NCBI GenBank assembly: GCA_964653595.1
Contig: CAZZHH010000005.1
Coordinates: 1-64,000, forward strand
Length of the DNA: 64,000 nucleotides
DNA from: JBAXTE01 sp964653595
Lineage (GTDB): Bacteria; Bacteroidota; Bacteroidia; Bacteroidales; WCHB1-69
Reading direction: 5' to 3'
In this document: piece after piece, positions 52,964-61,089 of the stretch
Numbering within the stretch: position 1 is the first letter of the stretch
How the letters are laid out: each line of letters opens with the position of its first letter
The notes under the pieces: model-generated
What the model saw: the letters and a program-made list of their open reading frames with translations, nothing else
What the model was told of the DNA's origin: nothing
Databases searched by the model: none
Program-made: the position numbers and the translations under genes

Positions 52964-53551
52964 TTATTCTTTATATCTTTCTAATATTGTATTTTCGTGT
53001 GTTGTTAAATCTTCAATCTTTTTTTGTAGCACCCTACGTGCTTTGAGTAGTTGAGATTTAGAAGTGTTAATGGATATATTTAACATTTCAGCAATCTCTT
53101 TGTGTGCATACCCCTCAATTTCATACAAGTTAAAAACCAACTTGTATCCTTTGGGAAGTTGTTCAATCATCTTTAGAAGAACATTTGCATTTAACTTATC
53201 GAAATTTGAAGGTCGTAAATCTTCAACTGCGCTCTGAACTTCATCGATATCCATTTGATACATCGATTTTAAATTACTTCGATATTGGTTAAGAGCAGTG
53301 TTTACCATTATTCTTCTAATCCATCCTTCCAAAGAACCATCTCCTCGAAATTTATCTAAATTATTGAAAATCTTGATAAATCCTTCTTGCAAAATATCTT
53401 CTGCATCTTCTTCTGAGTTCGAGTATCTACGACAAACAGATAACATTGTGGATGCATGCTTCTTATAAAGAATGTATTGGCACTTTTGGTCTCGGCTTTT
53501 ACATCCTTCAAGTAATTCTGCTTCGGTCATTTTGTTATTTGCGTCGTTCAT
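52964..53551 (-). CDS. ECF-type RNA polymerase sigma factor
   Basis: This 195-residue protein has region 2 (YILYKKHASTMLSVCRRYSN, EEDAEDILQEGFIKIFNNLD, GSLEGWIRRIMVNTALNQYR) and region 4 (LPKGYKLVFNLYEIEGYAHK, EIAEMLNISINTSKSQLLKA), as in extracytoplasmic-function sigma factors. These direct RNA polymerase to envelope- or stress-related promoters and are held by membrane anti-sigma factors. The gene just downstream encodes the presumed anti-sigma with a T9SS-type domain. It resembles the Bacteroidota sigma family that includes SigP, a regulator of T9SS genes in Porphyromonas; this is a resemblance, not an assignment. Confidence 0.92.
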   Translation of the reverse strand: MNDANNKMTEAELLEGCKSRDQKCQYILYKKHASTMLSVCRRYSNSEEDAEDILQEGFIKIFNNLDKFRGDGSLEGWIRRIMVNTALNQYRSNLKSMYQMDIDEVQSAVEDLRPSNFDKLNANVLLKMIEQLPKGYKLVFNLYEIEGYAHKEIAEMLNISINTSKSQLLKARRVLQKKIEDLTTHENTILERYKE

Positions 53552-53602
53552 TTATGATGACAATGTTTTTGTAATGTTTGGTGTCTCGGTTTAAAAAGTT
53601 GG

Positions 53603-54841
53603 TTATTTATTTGAATAATAATACAAGGTGGAGCAATTTGTAGGCTGTAATATTTCGTGTGCTACTTTTGTGATTTTTTTGTTGTTTTGAGCTAAATACA
53701 TGTCTACTTCTCTGTTAACTATCTCTGCATTTCCCAAAAATTCAGCATAAGCTAAATCCTTAGCCTTGTTTAAAGTGCTCATCTCTGAGTATAATAAAAT
53801 GCTGATGCTTTTGTTTTTTACCTTTTCTATCATTTTTGATGAAATAGGAGTGTTTATAAAGTTGCTAATCTCATTTTCGATGATACTATTCCCTTCTGTT
53901 AATGTAATTCCCGAGTGAGGTTTCCCACTTATTACAAACAGCCCTGCATCTGCACTCCCAGAAACAAATGCATCTATTTCATGAAAAATTGCTCTTTTCT
54001 TTACCAAGTTGTGGTACAATAGCGAAGATCGCCCATTTGAAAATAGATCAGATAACAAATCGGCTGGATAGAAGTCGGGATGATTTCTTTGGCACATATG
54101 ATATGCTTTGTATATAGCGTCGGCTTCTACTGGTCTTTTTACTTCTAAATTGCGTGCCTCTCGCTGAATTGGTTCGGAGGGAATAGCAATGTCCAAAATT
54201 GGTCCAGAGGGGATATGCCCAAACCAACGTTCTGCCATATCAAATATCTCCTCAGTATTAACATTTCCAACAATACTCAAAATAGCATTATTGGGTCGAT
54301 AATAACTATTAAAAAATGATTTTATATCTTCAAGAGTCGCTTTTTCAATATGAAGAGGATCTTTGCCTATGGTATTCCAAGAATATGGGTGAGTTTGATA
54401 CGCAAGTGGACTCAGTAACTGCCATACATCGCCATAAGGACGGTTTAAATAGGATTGATTAAACTCCTCTACTACCACTTGCTTTTGGATGTCTAATGCT
54501 TTCTGACTAAAAGCTAACGATTGCATCCGATCACTTTCTAACCAAAATGCTGTCTCAATGTTCTGATAGGGTAAGGTAATATAATAATTGGTAATATCTT
54601 TGGATGTAAATGCATTACTTTGACCTCCAACCTCTTGTATTGGAGTGTCAAACTTGGGGACTTGTTTTGTGCCACCAAACATTAAATGTTCGAAAAGATG
54701 AGCAAATCCGGTTTTGTCAGCAGATTCATTTCGTGAGCCTACTTTATACAACAAATTAAATGCAGCAATTGGCGAATGCTTATCGCAACTTACAATAACT
54801 GTTAGCCCATTTTTTAATACTCTCTTTTCAAATGATATCAT
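53603..54841 (-). CDS. Zinc-dependent M16 peptidase (catalytic subunit)
   Basis: A protein of 412 residues with the inverted zinc motif HLFEH (GFAHLFEHLMFGGTKQVPKF) near residue 46 and the downstream Glu of the site in the helix VVVEEFNQSYLNRPYGD. The second lobe (residues ~210-410) is present. M16B enzymes degrade short peptides or process precursors as clam-shell heterodimers. The likely partner is the non-catalytic M16 protein at 50516-51799. No signal peptide is visible. The gene is flanked by two sigma factor genes on the same strand, 34 and 51 bases away, an arrangement that suggests co-regulation. Confidence 0.92.
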   Translation of the reverse strand: MISFEKRVLKNGLTVIVSCDKHSPIAAFNLLYKVGSRNESADKTGFAHLFEHLMFGGTKQVPKFDTPIQEVGGQSNAFTSKDITNYYITLPYQNIETAFWLESDRMQSLAFSQKALDIQKQVVVEEFNQSYLNRPYGDVWQLLSPLAYQTHPYSWNTIGKDPLHIEKATLEDIKSFFNSYYRPNNAILSIVGNVNTEEIFDMAERWFGHIPSGPILDIAIPSEPIQREARNLEVKRPVEADAIYKAYHMCQRNHPDFYPADLLSDLFSNGRSSLLYHNLVKKRAIFHEIDAFVSGSADAGLFVISGKPHSGITLTEGNSIIENEISNFINTPISSKMIEKVKNKSISILLYSEMSTLNKAKDLAYAEFLGNAEIVNREVDMYLAQNNKKITKVAHEILQPTNCSTLYYYSNK

Positions 54842-54875
54842 CTATTTAATCCAAATTATTATTTAAAATGCAAAG

Positions 54876-55430
54876 TTAATGTTTTTCTAATACCAACCAT
54901 TGTGATAGTTTTTGTTTTGCCCTATGAATTTGAGTCTCTATTGCCGATAATGATTGATTTGTGATGTTTGAAATCTCATTTTGTGATAATCCTTGAATGT
55001 GAAATAATGTAAACGAGATTCTCTCTTTTTCTTTTAACTTTGATATAGCTTGGTAAAGAATTTTTGCTCGCTCTTTATTCTCAAGAATCACTCCTGGATG
55101 TACCCAATCTTTCTCTACTTCGGGACTTTTATTGTTTAGATTCAAAAGTGAGAAAACAGAAGTACGTTTTCTTTTTCTGATCACCTCTAGCGACTTGTTG
55201 ACACAAATTCTATAAATCCATGTAGATAAAGAAGATTTTCCTTTAAAAGAGGATATCGATTGGAAGATTTCAATAAATACATCTTGCAGAACATCCATCG
55301 CTTCCGACTCATCTTGTACTATGTTCAACGATGTGTTGAAAACCAAATCCTTGTAGTCGATAAATAGGGTATGAAAAGCATCTTTGTCTCCACGCTTGAG
55401 TTGATTTATAAAATTAGTCTCATCGCGCAT
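54876..55430 (-). CDS. ECF-type sigma factor without an adjacent anti-sigma gene
   Basis: The 184 residues contain region 2 (FHTLFIDYKDLVFNTSLNIV, SEAMDVLQDVFIEIFQSISS, SLSTWIYRICVNKSLEVIRK) and region 4 (LKEKERISFTLFHIQGLSQN, EISNITNQSLSAIETQIHRA). It begins 8 bases after the DPP4-type gene, so the two are co-transcribed. ECF sigma genes are usually followed by an anti-sigma gene; here a peptidase follows instead. Either the anti-sigma protein is elsewhere, or the one at 51895 serves both sigma factors. Confidence 0.92.
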   Translation of the reverse strand: MRDETNFINQLKRGDKDAFHTLFIDYKDLVFNTSLNIVQDESEAMDVLQDVFIEIFQSISSFKGKSSLSTWIYRICVNKSLEVIRKRKRTSVFSLLNLNNKSPEVEKDWVHPGVILENKERAKILYQAISKLKEKERISFTLFHIQGLSQNEISNITNQSLSAIETQIHRAKQKLSQWLVLEKH

Positions 55431-55437
55431 GTAGCTT

Positions 55438-57573
55438 TTAATTTTTTAAATTGCGATTATGAAACTCTTCAATTTTTTTCCACAAATGAACTCTGTCTGG
55501 ACCGCTCACATTGTGCTCGTGGTTTGGATAGATAAAATACTCTACCATTTTGCCTGATTTAATACAACTCTCAATAAACGATTGGCTGTGTTGCCATAAA
55601 ACTGTATTATCTTGTGCTCCTTGAAATATCAACAAGGGAGATTTTAAACTATCTGTGTAGTTTAATAATGACGCTTTTTCGTAGCCCTCCATATTTTCAT
55701 CGGGTCTGTCCATGTAACGCTCTCCATACATCACTTCGTACCATTTCCAATCAATTACCGGCCCACCACAAGTTGCTGATTTAAATAAACCTGGGTTCTT
55801 CAATAATAAGGTTAATGTCATAAATCCACCATAACTCCATCCATCTAAGCCAATTCTGGATTGATCTACATAGGGTAAACTTTTTAAATATTGAACTCCC
55901 GATAACTGGTCCTCTGATTCAAGCACTCCAAGTTGACGGTGAATATCACTTTCAAAAGCAAATCCTCTATTCGCTGTACCTCGGTTGTCTAAAGTAAAGA
56001 TGATATATCCTTGTTGTGCCATATAATTTAAAAAGTGACCTGCTCCCCCCAACCACGAATTTGTTACCAATTGCGAGTGAGGACCACCATACACATATAT
56101 CAGCACAGGATATTTTTTCTGTGGATCAAAATCGGTGGGCTTAATCATTCGGCAGTATAAATCGGTGTTCTGATTGTTTTTAATAGTGAAAATGGATGTC
56201 TCTCCCAGCTTATAATCTTTTAATGGGTCTTCACTTTCAAGAATAGTGCGGACTTTAATTCCTTTATTGGTTAATAAATCAATTTTATTGGCAGTTTTTA
56301 AACTATTATATCGATCGATAATGTTCGTAAAATCGGGTGAAATTAATGGGGAGTGTGTGCCCTCTTCTGCCGAAATTTTTGTAATTGTTTTTGTTTTAAG
56401 ATTAATTGAGTAAAGATGAGTTTCGATATAACTTTCTCTGTTCCCAGTAAAATAAATGTTTTCGTCATTTTTATCTATCCCAACGATATCTTTTACAACC
56501 CAGTTGCCTTTCGTTAGCTGTTCTGTGTTTTTGGAGTTTGTCTCCATTAAATAAATATGATTGTATCCATCTCGTTGACTTAAATATAAGAATTTTGAAG
56601 GAGTTTTATTCAAAAAATACAATTCATGTTGTGGCTCTATATACCTTGAATTTGTCTCTTCAAATAGTGTTTTAATAAATAAACCAGTCATTGCATCGTA
56701 TTGATTTACTTTTAAATGATTTTGTAGTCGGTTTAACACTAATACAAAAATAGATTGCTCATCCGGACTCCAAGTAACATTCGTCAAAAACTGCTCTTTC
56801 GAATCTCCAGTTTCCAAAAACACCGACTTGCCACTAGTATAATTGTATACTCCTATGGTTACGTGATGACTTTTCATTCCAGCCATAGGGTAACGGATAA
56901 AATCTACTTTAGCAATTCTATGGTTGATGTCAACCAATGGATATTCTGTTACCATGCTCTCATCCATTCTGTAATAAGCAAGATAATTGCTATTTGGCGA
57001 CCAAAATAGGCCTTTGTGAATTCCCCATTCGTTTCGGTGGACCGTTTCGCCATTTACAATGCCTTTGCCTCCATCGTAGGTTACTTGATAATTGTTGTTA
57101 CCGTCTGCGATGAAAATGTTCTTATCATCCCGTGTGTAAGCAATCTTGTTATATTGATTGTTGTATTCAAAGTTAAATGATTTAGGATGTAATTTTGAAA
57201 TTAATGAAATCTCCTTTTTTTTGATGTCTAAGCTATAGAATTGAGTTTTGTTTAAAAACACTAAAGTCTTTTCATCTTTCCAGATATACTTTGGAAAAGA
57301 TTTTAGCTCTTCTGCTTTGATTTTTTTTAACCTCTCATTTAACGCAGGAAGTGTTAATAGAGTGTCTGCCTTTTTTTGTTTAATATTTTCCGAAACTAAG
57401 GACTGGTTAGCAACATAGGTGAAATTACTATTCGACTGCCACGATAGTTGAGATAATGAACTAGGAAATAACTTTCTGGATTTAAAAATATCTTCTAAGT
57501 TAATGATTTTGTTTTGTGCTATGGAGGAAAGGGAAAGTATCCATAAAATGAAGATTATTGTTGTCTTTTTCAT
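55438..57573 (-). CDS. S9-family dipeptidyl-peptidase IV-type enzyme
   Basis: The 711-residue protein has a signal peptide (MKKTTIIFILWILSLSSIA), an N-terminal beta-propeller domain (residues ~30-460, with SPDEQSIFVLVLNRLQNHLK and RYIEPQHELYFL) and a C-terminal alpha/beta hydrolase domain. The catalytic triad is Ser580 (GWSYGGF), Asp655 (GAQDNTV) and His687 (NHEHNV). The gaps of 75 and 107 residues equal those of Porphyromonas DPPIV (593, 668, 700). The enzyme removes X-Pro dipeptides in the periplasm. Its gene is 7 bases after GGGP synthase and 8 bases before a sigma factor. Confidence 0.94.
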   Translation of the reverse strand: MKKTTIIFILWILSLSSIAQNKIINLEDIFKSRKLFPSSLSQLSWQSNSNFTYVANQSLVSENIKQKKADTLLTLPALNERLKKIKAEELKSFPKYIWKDEKTLVFLNKTQFYSLDIKKKEISLISKLHPKSFNFEYNNQYNKIAYTRDDKNIFIADGNNNYQVTYDGGKGIVNGETVHRNEWGIHKGLFWSPNSNYLAYYRMDESMVTEYPLVDINHRIAKVDFIRYPMAGMKSHHVTIGVYNYTSGKSVFLETGDSKEQFLTNVTWSPDEQSIFVLVLNRLQNHLKVNQYDAMTGLFIKTLFEETNSRYIEPQHELYFLNKTPSKFLYLSQRDGYNHIYLMETNSKNTEQLTKGNWVVKDIVGIDKNDENIYFTGNRESYIETHLYSINLKTKTITKISAEEGTHSPLISPDFTNIIDRYNSLKTANKIDLLTNKGIKVRTILESEDPLKDYKLGETSIFTIKNNQNTDLYCRMIKPTDFDPQKKYPVLIYVYGGPHSQLVTNSWLGGAGHFLNYMAQQGYIIFTLDNRGTANRGFAFESDIHRQLGVLESEDQLSGVQYLKSLPYVDQSRIGLDGWSYGGFMTLTLLLKNPGLFKSATCGGPVIDWKWYEVMYGERYMDRPDENMEGYEKASLLNYTDSLKSPLLIFQGAQDNTVLWQHSQSFIESCIKSGKMVEYFIYPNHEHNVSGPDRVHLWKKIEEFHNRNLKN

Positions 57574-57580
57574 TGGTTTA

Positions 57581-58300
57581 CTATTGATTTAATTGATGAA
57601 CTGCATTACAAATATCGATTATTAGGGATGAATTCTCTTCCAGTACCGAACCAATTACTACAATGTCGGCTCCGGCATTGCATGCATTTACTACGTCCTC
57701 TGGACTTTTTAATCCGCCTCCAACCCAAATTGGAATTTTGATGTTTTTTTTGATTTCAGAAATAATTTTTAATGGCACAGGAAAAGAGGCTCCACTACCT
57801 GCTTCTAAGTATATCGATTGCAGACCTAATTGCTCCCCTGCCATTGCAGTACACACCGAAATATCTGTTTTATTGGATGGAATAGGTCTCGTATTACTCA
57901 TGTATTCCACGCTAGTTTGGCTTCCACTTTCGATTAGCATGTACCCGGTAGGTATTATGTCAAAATTGGCTTCTTTAATAGATGGAGCAGCAATCACATG
58001 TTGCCCAATAAGAAGTTCGGCGTTTCTGCCAGAAATTAAGGATAGCAACAATATTCCATCTGCTTTTTTACATACTTGTAATACATTGCCAGGAAAAAGA
58101 TATACTGGAATAGAACAGCTATTTTTAATGAGATCTACCGCTTGGTCTACCGATTTTTGCATAAGAATACTACTTCCTACTAAAAATAAATCAACATGGT
58201 TCTCAATAGATAATGAAATTATTTTTGTTAATTCATCATCCGTATTCTTGTCAGGATCTATAAGTACTGCTACCTGTTTGCTTTTTGACCTAAATTTCAT
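57581..58300 (-). CDS. Geranylgeranylglyceryl phosphate synthase-family protein
   Basis: A TIM-barrel protein of 239 residues. Family motifs are VAVLIDPDKN near the start, LFLVGSSILMQKSVD, IPVYLFPGN, the substrate-binding IIPTGYMLIESGSQTSVEYM, SIYLEAGSGA and IPIWVGGGLKSPEDVVNACN AGAD (broken here for length). These mark the GGGPS/PcrB family, which joins an isoprenoid diphosphate to sn-glycerol 1-phosphate. It is the first step of archaeal ether lipids; Bacteroidota carry a homologue whose product role is unclear. It is the first gene of the long minus-strand transcript and diverges from rbfA. Chain length is not predictable by eye. Confidence 0.88.
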   Translation of the reverse strand: MKFRSKSKQVAVLIDPDKNTDDELTKIISLSIENHVDLFLVGSSILMQKSVDQAVDLIKNSCSIPVYLFPGNVLQVCKKADGILLLSLISGRNAELLIGQHVIAAPSIKEANFDIIPTGYMLIESGSQTSVEYMSNTRPIPSNKTDISVCTAMAGEQLGLQSIYLEAGSGASFPVPLKIISEIKKNIKIPIWVGGGLKSPEDVVNACNAGADIVVIGSVLEENSSLIIDICNAVHQLNQ

Positions 58301-58379
58301 TTTTTGTTATCTTAAATGCAAAAAAATTAAATGCAAACATACAATTTTTTTATGAATGATGTGACTCAAATAAATCTAC

Positions 58380-58413
58380 TTTGCCTATTATCAGATAAAA
58401 ATGATTATTTTTG
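58380..58413 (+). promoter_or_regulatory. Promoter of rbfA, placed so that the message would be nearly leaderless
   Basis: A -33 TTTG (58380-58383), 22-base spacer and -7 TATTTTTG (58406-58413) match the Bacteroidota consensus. The -7 box ends four bases before the ATG at 58418, so transcription would begin at or next to the start codon. Confidence 0.5.
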
Positions 58414-58417
58414 CATC

Positions 58418-58756
58418 ATGGAAAGCATAAGACAACAAAAAGTGGCTCGGTTGATTCAAAAAGAGCTATCAGAAATTTTTCAACATGATGGAATGACCTT
58501 AAGCGGGGGAGCATTGATTACCATTACAACAGTAAGAGTTACCAGCGATTTATCTATTGCAAGAGTATATATCAGTATTTTTGGGGCTAGTGATCGAAAA
58601 CTAGTGATTGAAAACCTTAAAAAGTCAACCAAAGAAATTAGGTACAAATTAGGCCAAAAAGTTAAAATGCAACTCAGAATTGTCCCCGAAATTAAATTTT
58701 TAGAAGATGATACCCTCGATTTTATCGAACGAATAGATGATCTTTTAAAACAATAA
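58418..58756 (+). CDS. rbfA: Ribosome-binding factor A
   Basis: The ATG at 58418 gives 112 residues, the usual RbfA size. The frame is open further upstream to 58331 but those 29 residues are not RbfA-like and contain the promoter. The protein reads MESIRQQKVARLIQKELSEI and then has the KH-like fold with VTIRVTSDLSIARVYISIFG-type text, and KMQLRIVPEIKFLEDDTLDF with a C-terminal helix. RbfA matures the 16S rRNA 5' end in 30S subunit assembly. A methyltransferase and a LolC/E-type permease follow on the same strand. Confidence 0.93.
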   Translation: MESIRQQKVARLIQKELSEIFQHDGMTLSGGALITITTVRVTSDLSIARVYISIFGASDRKLVIENLKKSTKEIRYKLGQKVKMQLRIVPEIKFLEDDTLDFIERIDDLLKQ

Positions 58757-58787
58757 CTACTTTCATAATAAAACTTGATATAAGAAC

Positions 58788-59594
58788 ATGAAATACGACC
58801 CAATAAAACGATCTTTAGGCGTTGTTTTTAATAAATCGCCATTTTTACGAAAGCTGTTTTATCGATTGTTAGATTTGCTCCTTTTAAGAGCATGGCACAT
58901 TAAACATGAGGTAAAAAAAACACTAAGTCCTAAAATGCAAAATGTAGCAATATTGGATGCTGGTAGTGGTTTTGGTCAGTACGACTTCTTTATGTCAAAC
59001 TACATACCTTCTGCCAGTATTTTAGGAGTGGATGTAAAAGAGGAGCAAATAGAAGATTGTAACCAGTTCTTTTCAGTAATCAATCGCCCAAATGTTACTT
59101 TTGAATTGGGAGATCTGACAAAATTAGAACAAGATGATAAATTTGATTTTATTCTTAGCGTAGATGTGATGGAACATATTGAAGAGGATGTGCTTGTCTT
59201 TAAAAATTTTCATCGTGCAATGAAAGAAAATGGCACTCTTCTTATATCCACCCCCTCCGATCAAGGAGGCTCCGATGTTCACGAACATGGGGAAGAATCC
59301 TTTATCGAAGAACATGTGCGTGATGGATACAATATCCAAGAAATTCAAGACAAATTAAAATCTGCTGGCTTCTCAAAAGTAGAGGCTAAATATGCTTATG
59401 GAAAACCAGGTCATATTTCGTGGCTACTCTCTATGAAATATCCTATTTTAATGCTTGGTGTATCCAAACTGTTTTTTGTAATACTTCCATTTTGGTACCT
59501 CGTTTTTTACCCTTGGTGCTTTTTGTTAAACTTTATGGATGTTAAATGCCAACATAAAACTGGGACAGGTTTAATTGTAAAAGCTACAAAATAA
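58788..59594 (+). CDS. SAM-dependent methyltransferase
   Basis: The 268 residues include a class I methyltransferase core: motif I VAILDAGSGFGQYDFFMS near residue 53, SILGVDVKEEQIEDC, NVTFELGDLTKL, FDFILSVDVMEHIEED and NGTLLISTPSDQGG. After the core is a C-terminal hydrophobic region (~220-255, KLFFVILPFWYLVFYPWCFL) that may anchor it to the membrane, which suggests a lipid or membrane-linked substrate. The substrate is unknown. It starts 31 bases after rbfA and is followed by the permease gene 90 bases later. Confidence 0.85.
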   Translation: MKYDPIKRSLGVVFNKSPFLRKLFYRLLDLLLLRAWHIKHEVKKTLSPKMQNVAILDAGSGFGQYDFFMSNYIPSASILGVDVKEEQIEDCNQFFSVINRPNVTFELGDLTKLEQDDKFDFILSVDVMEHIEEDVLVFKNFHRAMKENGTLLISTPSDQGGSDVHEHGEESFIEEHVRDGYNIQEIQDKLKSAGFSKVEAKYAYGKPGHISWLLSMKYPILMLGVSKLFFVILPFWYLVFYPWCFLLNFMDVKCQHKTGTGLIVKATK

Positions 59595-59684
59595 TACTTT
59601 TACAAAACATAATCTTTTATCAGAACTGCTTTTCTATTGATCAATAATGGAAGTTTTTATTAATTAAAAAACACAATTTTTACC

Positions 59685-60899
59685 TTGAGTTTTCCATTTT
59701 ACATAGCACGAAGATACCTGATTTCAAAGAAATCGCATAATATTATCAATATAATTTCGGTAATCTCTTTAATTGGTGTGATGGTTGGTTCAATGGCGTT
59801 GGTTATTGTTCTTTCGGTTTTCAATGGATTGGAATCTATGGTTGAAAAGAACTTTAATTCTATTAACCCCGATTTTTTAATTTCTCCCTCTAAAGGAAAA
59901 GTGTGTAATATCGACACTTCTCTTACTTCAAAAATTTCTTCTCTTGATGGTGTTGCATCCGTAACTTTGGTGTTGGAAGATATTGCCATGCTAAAATACC
60001 AAGATCAACAAATTATTGCTCGTTTAAAGGGTGTCGATAATAGTTATGGAAAATTTAATCACTTTGACACCCTTATTACCGATGGAAAGTTTATTCTCAA
60101 ATCTGGTGATATCAATAGAGCAGTAATGGGAGTGGGGGTGGCCTATAATCTTGGGGTAAATTTAAATGCAATGAAGGGGTTAACTGCCTATTATCCAAAT
60201 AGATATTCTTCAAATATTTCCGATATTTCTGCTGTTAACAGTGAAACTCTCTTGCCTTCGGGGTTCTTTTCGGTGCAAACAGAAAGCGATATAACCTTTG
60301 TGATTGTTCCTCTTGAGTTTATGCAATCTCTTACTCAATATCAAAATCAAGTTACAGCATATGAAGTACATGTTAAATCTAGCTCACAACAACGCAAAAT
60401 AGATAAAGAAATAAAAAAAATTGTCGGGCCATCCCATATTGTCAAAAATCGATACGAACAAGAAGAGGTAATGTATCGAATTATGCAAATGGAAAAAATT
60501 GCCGTTTTTATCATTTTATCATTTATATTATTCTTAGCTACCTTTAATATTGTAGGTACCATTACCATGCTGATAATTGAAAAGAAAAGGGATATTGAGA
60601 TATTAAAAAATATGGGAGCGAGCAAAACTCTTCTCGAAAGAATTTTTATTGCCGAAGGTGTATTAATAAATCTTTTTGGTGGTGGTTTGGGATTGATTTT
60701 GGGAGCTTTGATATGTTTAATACAACAACACTTTGGAATCATTACTATGGGACAAACGAATGCCGAATACTTGGTTACTGCTTACCCCGTAAAGATGAGT
60801 GTGGTTGACTTTGTGCTTATCTTTATGGTCATTTCTGTTACTGGCTTTTTATCCACTTGGATTCCAGTGAGAAGAATTATAAAGTCGACCTTTGTTTAA
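59685..60899 (+). CDS. LolC/LolE-type ABC transporter permease
   Basis: The protein has 404 residues and starts at TTG (59685); homologues begin at the same point before PFYIARRYLISKKSHNIINI, and no ATG is nearby. It has the four-helix MacB/FtsX layout: TM1 at ~22-45, a large periplasmic domain (~46-265), then three helices (VFIILSFILFLATFNIVGTI, EGVLINLFGGGLGLILGALI, VDFVLIFMVISVTGFL). IEKKRDIEILKNMGASKTLL is the coupling helix for the ATPase. LolCDE moves lipoproteins from inner membrane to the LolA carrier. The ATPase (LolD) is not encoded next to it. The rbfA-permease order is common in Bacteroidota as I recall. Confidence 0.9.
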   Translation: MSFPFYIARRYLISKKSHNIINIISVISLIGVMVGSMALVIVLSVFNGLESMVEKNFNSINPDFLISPSKGKVCNIDTSLTSKISSLDGVASVTLVLEDIAMLKYQDQQIIARLKGVDNSYGKFNHFDTLITDGKFILKSGDINRAVMGVGVAYNLGVNLNAMKGLTAYYPNRYSSNISDISAVNSETLLPSGFFSVQTESDITFVIVPLEFMQSLTQYQNQVTAYEVHVKSSSQQRKIDKEIKKIVGPSHIVKNRYEQEEVMYRIMQMEKIAVFIILSFILFLATFNIVGTITMLIIEKKRDIEILKNMGASKTLLERIFIAEGVLINLFGGGLGLILGALICLIQQHFGIITMGQTNAEYLVTAYPVKMSVVDFVLIFMVISVTGFLSTWIPVRRIIKSTFV

Positions 60900-61035
60900 T
60901 TTTTTTTCTGACAATTCTTTTTGATTCAAAGTTGATGTTCAATCTTGTTTGTCGATTTCATGTTTGTCATTTTTTAAAATGTCCTAGTAAAGTAGTGTTA
61001 TGTCGAAAAAGTGATCGAATGAACCCTTTTTTTAG

Positions 61036-61043
61036 TATTTTTG
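61036..61043 (+). promoter_or_regulatory. Possible -7 box of sppA
   Basis: TATTTTTG matches TAnnTTTG, 46 bases before the ATG at 61090. No clear -33 TTTG at the right spacing. Confidence 0.4.
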
Positions 61044-61089
61044 ACACAATTATTAGAAATAAATACTTTTTATAAAAAAAAATAAGTTT

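Noticed and set aside
57663..58355. 230-codon plus-strand open frame opposite the GGGP synthase gene
   Set aside because: The minus-strand product has clear family motifs; the plus-strand frame has none and runs through the rbfA/GGGPS promoter region.
58331..58417. 29-residue N-terminal extension of RbfA
   Set aside because: RbfA proteins start at the MESIRQQKVARL-type sequence, and the extension covers the predicted promoter.
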